Positions 56,550 through 64,000 of a stretch of 64,000 nt of DNA are shown here, one piece after another. This stretch comes from Apostichopus japonicus (taxonomy: Eukaryota; Echinodermata; Holothuroidea; Aspidochirotida; Stichopodidae), in NCBI RefSeq assembly GCF_037975245.1, contig NC_092582.1, forward strand, positions 3,938,501-4,002,500, written 5' to 3'. How positions within the stretch are numbered: position 1 is the first letter of the stretch; each line of letters begins with the position of its first letter. The translations under genes and the position numbers were made by a program. The notes beneath the pieces are model-generated. The model was given only the letters and a program-made list of their open reading frames with translations. It searched no databases and had not been told where the DNA came from.

Positions 56550-58989
56550 GTGAGTCTGTTTAAAATGTTTTTTTTTTTTCTCCTTGCGGTTCTAGAACAT
56601 CAGTCAACTCAAATAATAGAATTAAGCACTTAAGTGGACTTGCTAGAATAAACAGAAATCAGCAAATCAAGATGTTAACATGAAACAGAGCATTGTGGAG
56701 ATGCGAAACCTCTGTATTATCAAAACAGCTACAAAAAATATCCTTTGCTTTCATTTGCTGTTATTTCTTTGTTTGCTTCTTTAAGTGGACAGATGAGCCG
56801 GTTCAGGATTACTAACAGATGATTTTATTGCTCTTGCCAAAAAAAAAAAATGGTCAACCAATGAAATAAATTTGCTTTTCCCATATTTGGCTATAAAATT
56901 AATTACAAGTGTAATTTGAAGTCCTGTCTCTCTGTGTCAGTAAGCTTTGCTTCGAGAACAGTTCATAGTATTGTCAAGATTTACACAAAAAGTGTCTCCT
57001 AGTGTTCTTTCTTTCTTTCTTCTTTTCTTTCATGGTGGTGGTGGGAGGGGGGAGGGTATGGGGTAGGCAGGGAGCTATGACAATTTTTAACTACTTTCAA
57101 TTCAAGCCGGAAGTGCAGTTATCGAGATGTCTAAGTATCTTGAGAGCAAAGTTGAGCTTTCAACTCAGTCCTCGACAATCATCATCTCTTCATGGACATA
57201 ATAGTCTGAAGTTTAGCTCTTTTTGAGTACTGTTTGTAATTCCAAATCAATCACCCCCCCCCTGCCCTTACCCTCATGCCCACACTATTTGTAGACTAAC
57301 CAATTTACAATGAAAATTCTATATGAACTTGTTTCCTTCACCTCCCCCTCAGTTTCTATGACTATTGTGAAGGGCGCCATCATTAATTTTGATCACCAGT
57401 TGTTGTTATGAAAGAGCGCCACCATTATGGTACATTTGAAGACTATGGATGTAGTATCTGTCATTTTTAGGCTGGTCCATTAAGCAGTTTGCATTCAATA
57501 CTCTGACAATAAGGCATTGTAGGTTGTTGTAGTGTTGTAGTACTTTTGTCTACGACTCATTGTCTACTGTATCGAACATAATTTGCCAGACATCTGGGGA
57601 AATAATGGCCTATTATTGCTTCAGACTTTGTAGTAGAACTTAACATATGAAGAAAATATTTCAAACACAGCACATTTTAAGTGACAAATCAATAAGCCCC
57701 TCGGGTAGTGTTTGACGTTCAAACACTTAATTTATTAAGGAGAAGCGAACCAGATCAATTGTCCATTTATTTTCTGGTTTTCAGAGCAAAGTTTGGCAAA
57801 CACGTGTCAGATTTGGCTGGTAATAAACAGTACTTTATCTTCCAAGACTAGACCCACGAGGAATTGAATCTTTCTTGCTAAATGTTTGGCATCTCTACAC
57901 TAATTTTTCCGGTGGGGGGGGGGGGGGGGAAGAGGAATGGAAAGCTGTGGGTGTTGGGTTGCATGGTTGTAAACTGCATGAAAAGCACAACAACTTGTTT
58001 TTTTTGCACTGGTTGATTATTATCTAAACTTATTATTTTTACATTTTGTAGTTAGTTTTTCATGATTGATGACATATGAATATAAACTTGTATACAATTA
58101 TGTGTGCTCTTTAAGACTTAACTGTTCATTGCAAATGTATAAATTGCTGACATAATTTATTTGTGTCGTATAATGATGGTCGTGTTAGAGACAACGGAAA
58201 AAATAAAGTAGAACAAATGCTTAGATGTAATTTAAGTATAACTGTCATATTATTACGTCATTTGAAAATGGCACATTTATTCAAACAGTGAGTGTAAAGA
58301 CTTTCCCAGATTTGTTAAAACCTTAATCAAATGACTTGAATGAGGTATTTCATGATAAACGTCTTGTATAGTAGAACATGTTGATGTCAAAGATGGTGCC
58401 CCAATGAAGTCTGTTGCCGAGGAAACTAGCACAACATAGACATCTTTACACAAGACCAGACAGTGGAATTTTACATATTAAAAACAAAAGTTCATCATTT
58501 ATTAAGGGATTTTCCCTCATTTTGTTTCTGTCCATAATTCTTGTCTGGATTTTTGTATAATTCTCTTCTCGATCAAAGAGAAGAAGAAAGTCTGACATGA
58601 TAATGTGTAGTCTGGCAACCGTAGGTTCATGACCAGACAGACAGAGATAAATTAATCTAATAGTTGCCAGAAGCAAAATTCACTTGATTAGTTTGATCAG
58701 TAGGTCATGCGTCCCATACTACGCTGCATATTACAGAGCATATTACAGAATAATTAAAGGAAAGGACAGACCAAAATTTGCTGAATTTGTGTCCATTTTA
58801 GAGGTCTCAAAAATTGCCATTTAATATTTGTAATAGCTAGAAGAAGGGAACGGGGTGGGGGAGGTGGGGATAGTGGCGACAGGGGGTGGTTGAAATAGGG
58901 AGGGATGATGGTGGTCAGAGAGGGGAATATATCCTAGTTTAGACAATAGTGGTTTCGTGTCTACAGGCAAGATTTGTTAGATTAACAAC

Positions 58990-59250
58990 TTGATAATAAC
59001 ATAATATAATAATAATAATAATCAGTAGTTAGTTTTACAATGCTTAAGCGACCACAAAAGTGGGAGAAGCCCGCAAGGGCTTATGGCTTCCAATTCAACA
59101 TTTTAACTCAAATTTGGAACCTTTTCAATTTGAGAAAGTAATTTCAGATCGTAGATTGCTCTTGGATGAAAACCTACCTTACTATCACCCGGCCGGGTAT
59201 TGAACCCGCGGCCTCCCGATTGCTAAGCCTCAATGTGTATTTTACTTACA
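58990..59250 (-). mobile_element. tRNA-derived SINE with (ATT)n tail
   Basis: The minus strand has CAATCGGGAGGCCGCGGG followed by GGTTCAATACC (59206-59196), a perfect RNA polymerase III B box in tRNA-like context. A body of about 170 bp and an (ATT)n tail (about 58998-59022) follow. The A-box side is disturbed: a tRNA-like GACCGCTCGGTCGGCTA lies about 90 bp further upstream, so an insertion may split the head. Confidence 0.65.
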
Positions 59251-61580
59251 TTGCAAATATCCATATAATATACACATCTTTTGTAAAGATTGTAGCCGAC
59301 CGAGCGGTCTACATATATATCAGGCAATGTCTCAATAACACTTTAACCCTCAAATTACACGAACGAATAAAAATAGAGCAGAAGGTGTTGTATTGAGCCG
59401 AGCCGTTAAAGTTTGGGACTTAGCCCCGTAGGTGATTCATGTCGCTTTTACGTTGGTGGGCACGTAGCATTCCTTGGAATTCCAGCGGGATCAAATGTAA
59501 TTGAGTGTAAGAGAGGCTATGACATGCATATATACCGATAGATGAAAAACTATGTCGGACTGTATAGTTCGCTAGATATACGTACATGGAAAGTGGGTCA
59601 ATTAATAGAACAAATCAAATTTCGTGCTTTGAGAAATCAGCTGTTGAGGAAAATAGTCTGAAAAATAATTTAAAAATTTGATGTTCTGGTCATATGTGTC
59701 TCCATCTGATTGATGTTGATGAATGTTTCATCTGATTCCATTTAAACGTCTGATATGCCCTTCCATTAAATTACATTCTCAATCAAAATTTGATTAAACT
59801 CCTGTAAATTACTATAATGCTGGAGGCAGCCATACAGTTAGACCTAGATCAAAGTAGTATTTTGGATTAAAACTTTTCAGGATTCATGAGAACAGCGGGA
59901 AAATGATGTGGGGTCCTGTCTGCTTCTAGTAAAGATTTATCGCAATTGGCTAGGAACCGTTCTAAGACATACAAGATCTCTTCAGTGGGGTGTAAAGCAA
60001 GGACCAACAAATATCAGGTTCTGGGTCTGAGTTTTTGTTGTTCACCTGTTTTTTGACAGCATAAGCTTTTAAACCCGAGTAGGTGTGTGCTGTTTGTTAC
60101 TGGAAGTTTCCTGTATGAATTCAAGAGCTCTAGGAGAGAATTAAGGCCATGACTGAAGAATAAACCGACTGTCTGACCATATAGGAATGGATGCATTAGA
60201 GTCTGGCATTGGGAGAAATTTAATAGAATTTACTAGACGTTTAAGAGATTGGACCCTGATCTTGCATGGAGTAGATTCAGAATCAGTAGATATATATATT
60301 CACTGGACCCAGATCTTATATAAATCAATACCTTCTAATTGGTGTACTATTGCTAGCAAGGCTACTAAACATTATAGCTCATACACCTCCTTTAACTTTT
60401 GCAAATTTGATTGAAACGTTGCCAAATGGAATCGAAAGGGTTTGGAAGATTGTACTTGAATAATGGCTTATATCAAGAAGATCTGGCTGCCATATGTGAA
60501 ACTATAACAAAAGTGGTCATGTGATCCCTATGTAGCATCGTACGAGTTCCATTTGCTTGCATTAATATATACCAGCAAGTATTCCCAAGTTATTAGCTTC
60601 ACTCCTGTGATCAGTGCAGTGACATTACACAAGCCCCACAGTCATCAACTGATCTAGCCTTGGAAAAGCCATCTTTAAGTAGATATACATGCAAACTTGT
60701 GTTCTTTATCAAACTTACTCCTTTCTAATGAATTTGGATCAAAATGGTCCTGGACTCTTTGAGGATTTTCCTGTCTAAAAGGTACGAAATATTCATTATT
60801 CATATTTTGTTGATACGAAACGTCCATTTTCATTGCAGTGTCATGTATGTGCATGTTTGTTTCTAGTCGGTTCCCCTTTGTGAAGAGCTCTTGAATTTGC
60901 TCTGTCCGTTCATGGCGTGAGTCTGTCAGTTGGACTTGTTTGCTTTCAGATGTTAATTAATTAGCTTCTTGTATTACTAGAAGTGTTGCTTCCCCCTTAT
61001 TGCAACTAAAATTGTTTGTCTTGGTGCAATTTCAAACTGTGGTGAAAAGTAAGACATGTCAATATTTTCCCAATGAGTATTGATGCTTAAGTCTAATAGT
61101 GGAGAGCAAGGGGGGTTAAGCGGTTGCTTTAAAATGCAATGGGGGTCGTGATCCGAGGATCACGGTCTTAATACCTCGCTGGATCCCGACATCTTGTCAG
61201 TGGGCACGGCACTAACTCTCAAATTTTGTGTCTTTTTATCCAGGTATATAAATAGGGACCTATATTAAGGTAACTTGTAAATATAGTCTTGTGTTTTGGA
61301 GTGTGGAAGCACCCAATGAGATGTCCCATAAAGGATGCATAGAAGTGGCACTGTAGTAGCACTGGAGAGAGCAATTGTTTGACATTTGCCACCGTGGGTG
61401 TGTGGATGGGACAAGATAACATTGACAAGGAATCTGCTGTTGTAAATACATGTGTGAGGGGGTCTTGACATTGATACAAGACAATAGACCATTATATATT
61501 CTATTGTAGGAACAGGTATGTCCGACACCAGTGGTAGGAAACTGGCAGGGTTAATATCTATCTGCCCTAATTGGTCATTG

Positions 61581-63060
61581 CAGAGATGCCAACCAGTACG
61601 ATTTTATCGTATTTAGTACGATAAAAAAAAGTGAATTAGATAATACGATTCGCCTCTTGAAAAATACGACTTTTCATTTTTCCAAAAAAAAAAATAAAAA
61701 TAAAAAAAAATACCGTTTTTTTTTATATTTTTTATTTTTTTTATTATTATTTTTTTTTTTAATAGTTGATCAATAATCTTGCTACATGCTGCAATTCATA
61801 TTTGATTATTTGAAATACCTGACACTTTCTTTCTTTTAAAGCAGCATTTTGCGTCCTCGACTATGATATTTCTCAACCTCACTGACTCCACTATGCCATA
61901 ACGACATACATAACTAGCTTATCTATTTATATTTTACTTCAAATGGTGGCATAAAAGTCGAAAAAATTGCAACTTTCAACTTTGTTGTTCTCCAAGATAT
62001 TTTCCGTTGGGAACCCAATAAACCTCGCCCATAATATGAATATTTAAACACTACGAACGTCATTGACAGATACGTAATATAACACCACGCTTGATTTGTG
62101 TACAGTCTATATGGCAGTTGTACCAGGGAGTTGCATAACAACTCCCAACGCAAAGTCTTGAATCTATTTTTAGCAACGGCTCATAACTAAACCTGCATCT
62201 CTGATTGGTTGAATTCAAACTAGTGGGTTTGGGAACTGAATGCGATTTAATTTTGTATGTGGAATACTCGCCAATTAACGTTTTTGGCAGGGAAAAACTT
62301 GGCTAATATCTTAATTTGCTGTTTTGTGATTTGATGCATGTAAAAAACTCGATGGACATGTCAAAAAAGTAGAAAACGGCGACCAAACGCAAAATGCTCA
62401 TGAATAAACATACTATTCACTGATTGGTGGAATTCAAACTAGTGGATTTGGAGATATGAAAACTTTGTCGAGGACACTTTTACTCGTTATCGATATAAAT
62501 CGTTAATTACTCGCTAATTAACGCTCTTGGCAGGGTGAAACTTGGATGGTATCTTAGTTTGCTGTTTTATGATTGATACATGTAAAAAAATCGATGCACA
62601 TGTTAAAAAGGTGGAAAAAAGCGACCCAACGCAAAATGCTGCTTTAATTGGTTTATAATGTCAGTTAACAGGAATGTGGCTCATATTTCCATGAGTATAA
62701 TGCAAGTCTATACAGTAATTTTTTTTCTCACTCCTACTTCTGGCTGAACCAAATTCTCATTGGCCCAAAATATGCAAGCAATTAAGCTGTATCTTTATTC
62801 TCATTATGCATTTAAACACCCTTTTTGCATCATAAGAATTATTACAGATGCTTTACAATTTTCTCATTAGATGTTATTGAAAAAGCAAACATTTTACTTG
62901 CCCGTTCTTACCAGTAAAACGTTTTTCTGACATTTTACTGGCCCAGGGCCAACGGGCCAGTGGTAGTGTTGAGTTTTTGTGAAAATCTGATTTTTCTCTC
63001 AAAAATCTGATTTTTTAGGATATTCAGTCTGTTTTTTTGTGTCAAGAGTTGGCATCTCTG
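61581..63060. mobile_element. Candidate hAT-like element carrying a nested MITE
   Basis: The ends CAGAGATGCCAAC and GTTGGCATCTCTG are exact inverse copies 1.48 kb apart. CAGAG-type ends resemble hAT termini, but the 8-bp flanks (GGTCATTG and TCACTGGG) do not match, so the target duplication is unproven. The interior holds an A/T homopolymer palindrome (61681-61765), the nested TTAA MITE and a palindrome GGCCCAGGGCCAACGGGCC near 62940. Confidence 0.5.
61840..62643. mobile_element. TTAA-flanked MITE, copy 3 (inverted, with internal duplication)
   Basis: AGCAGCATTTTGCGTCC at the left and GCAAAATGCTGC at the right, with TTAA at 61836-61839 and 62644-62647. It lies in the opposite direction to copies 1 and 2 (AACCTCACTGACTCCACTAT comes first). 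After a near-complete element ending near 62397, about 240 bp of the same end repeats (CTGATTGGTGGAATTCAAAC ... CGACCCAACGCAAAATGC). Confidence 0.82.
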
Positions 63061-63077
63061 TCACTGGGTATGAAACA

Positions 63078-63470
63078 GACAATGGTGGGTGTGAAAAAGA
63101 CAATGGTGGATGTGAAAAAGACAATGGTGGTTGTGAGAAAGACAATGGTGAATGTGAATAAGACAATGGTGGATGTGAAAAAGACAATGTTGGAAGTGAA
63201 GAAGAATAAGGGTGGATATGAAAAAGACAATGGTGGGTGTGAGAAAGACAATGGTAGATGTGAAGAAGAATAAGGGTGGGTGTGTAAAAGACAATGGTGG
63301 GATGTGAGAAAGACAAATGGTGGATGTGAAGAAGAATAAGGGTGGATGTGTAAAAGACAATAGTGGATGTGAATAAGACAATGGTGGGTGTGTTAAAAAC
63401 AATGGTGGATGTGAGAGAGACAATGGTGGGATGTGAAAAAGACAATGGTAGGATGTGAAAAAGACAATAG
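63078..63470. repeat. 21-bp minisatellite, about 18 units
   Basis: Units begin GACAATGGTGG and continue (A/G)TGTGAAAAA, with variants GAAGAATAAGGGTGG and AATAAGACAATGG. Because 21 is a multiple of three and the unit lacks stops, several frames on both strands stay open (KTMVDVK-type and FSHPPLS-type repeats), which does not indicate coding. Confidence 0.9.
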
Positions 63471-63720
63471 TTGGATGAATTAAATAGGGTAAGGATCGGA
63501 AAGAGTAGTCACATTTAACATTAAAGTTAATATGTATGCCTAGTCACCCTCCTTTCAATCCTTCCCTCCTGATTATGCAATCAGTGGCTATTAAAAAAGC
63601 AACAACAACATTTATACAGCAAATGTAGTAACTTGATCTTTCTGTGTTGTGAACTAGCGCTCATGTACAGTGCTTTTAATATCTTTAATGATATAGTACT
63701 GTTAGTTCTTGTCAGTTGAC

Positions 63721-63744
63721 CCATGGAGGTAAAAACCTCCATGG
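63721..63744. repeat. Perfect 10-bp stem hairpin
   Basis: CCATGGAGGT and ACCTCCATGG pair around AAAA, with TTGAC before and TTGACC after. No further signs of function. Confidence 0.8.
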
Positions 63745-64000
63745 TTGACCAGAATTACACCTTGCTATGAGTTTATTGCTTTTCAGTCTGTATCCATCTT
63801 GGACAGAGGTAGCCATTGAGTATTGCTCCTGGTTTCCTTAACTCTTTTATAGTCCTCTTCCATTCTTTCTGCCTCTGGTATTACATATACCTAGAATTAA
63901 TACTTTTTGAGTGTGCCTTTGAGAAAAACAATCTGCTGGGATCCAACTGTTACATCTATCCTGAGGCAAGTTGATTCACTTTAAGATCTTTAGAAAGGAA

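Larger units (their letters stand above)
56550..64000 (+). other. Intron 4 (incomplete) of the membrane-protein gene
   Basis: No exon with the needed phase-2 acceptor could be supported before the window ends. The stretch holds a SINE with a good B box (about 59.0-59.25 kb), a larger candidate transposon with a nested MITE (61.6-63.1 kb), a 21-bp minisatellite (63.08-63.47 kb) and a G-run at 57914-57928. The rest is AT-rich without visible features. Confidence 0.5.

Noticed and set aside
63042-63445. Long open frames on both strands with FSHPP- or KTMV-type repeats
   Set aside because: They follow from a 21-bp minisatellite whose unit has no stop codons; no splice sites, start context or domain support coding.

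Overview
This is a eukaryotic, AT-rich metazoan window dominated by introns and transposable elements. Nothing in it looks prokaryotic: real coding pieces are short, split by GT-AG introns, and separated by up to 20 kb of repeat-filled DNA. The mix of hAT-type and TTAA-flanked MITEs, L2/CR1-like LINE tails, tRNA-derived SINEs and a free-standing P2X7 C-terminal-domain protein suggests a marine invertebrate, perhaps an echinoderm; that placement is inference.

Region 1 (about 1-8.2 kb) holds two convergent coding units. On the plus strand (153-3739) is a decayed gene related to a large family of transposase-like animal proteins. One exon splices in frame to a second, which carries a 1-nt frameshift, a 1.29-kb hAT-type insertion with an exact 8-bp target duplication, and several later stops and frame changes. 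On the minus strand (7864 down to 5129) is an intact three-exon gene for a 233-residue protein: an N-terminal CXC-like cysteine cluster, an acidic linker, and a C-terminal domain like the intracellular tail of P2X7, with no channel part.

Region 2 (about 8.2-10.2 kb) is intergenic or promoter DNA. Region 3 (10,215 to beyond the window end) is one long plus-strand gene for a single-pass type I membrane protein: a signal-peptide exon, two small acidic ectodomain exons and a transmembrane exon, joined in consistent phases (1,1,1, then 2) across introns of about 20.1, 20.4 and 5.4 kb. Its cytoplasmic exons and stop lie outside the window. The family is not recognised with confidence.

The introns hold most of the sequence interest: a dispersed repeat that carries a consensus splice donor on one strand and lies almost always in the harmless orientation; a long inverted repeat with arms of about 475 bp; three TTAA-flanked MITEs, one nested in a larger element; hAT-type MITEs; a satellite-like array; two hammerhead-like motifs; LINE tails; SINEs; and a 21-bp minisatellite. 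No rRNA, CRISPR array or convincing tRNA gene was seen.
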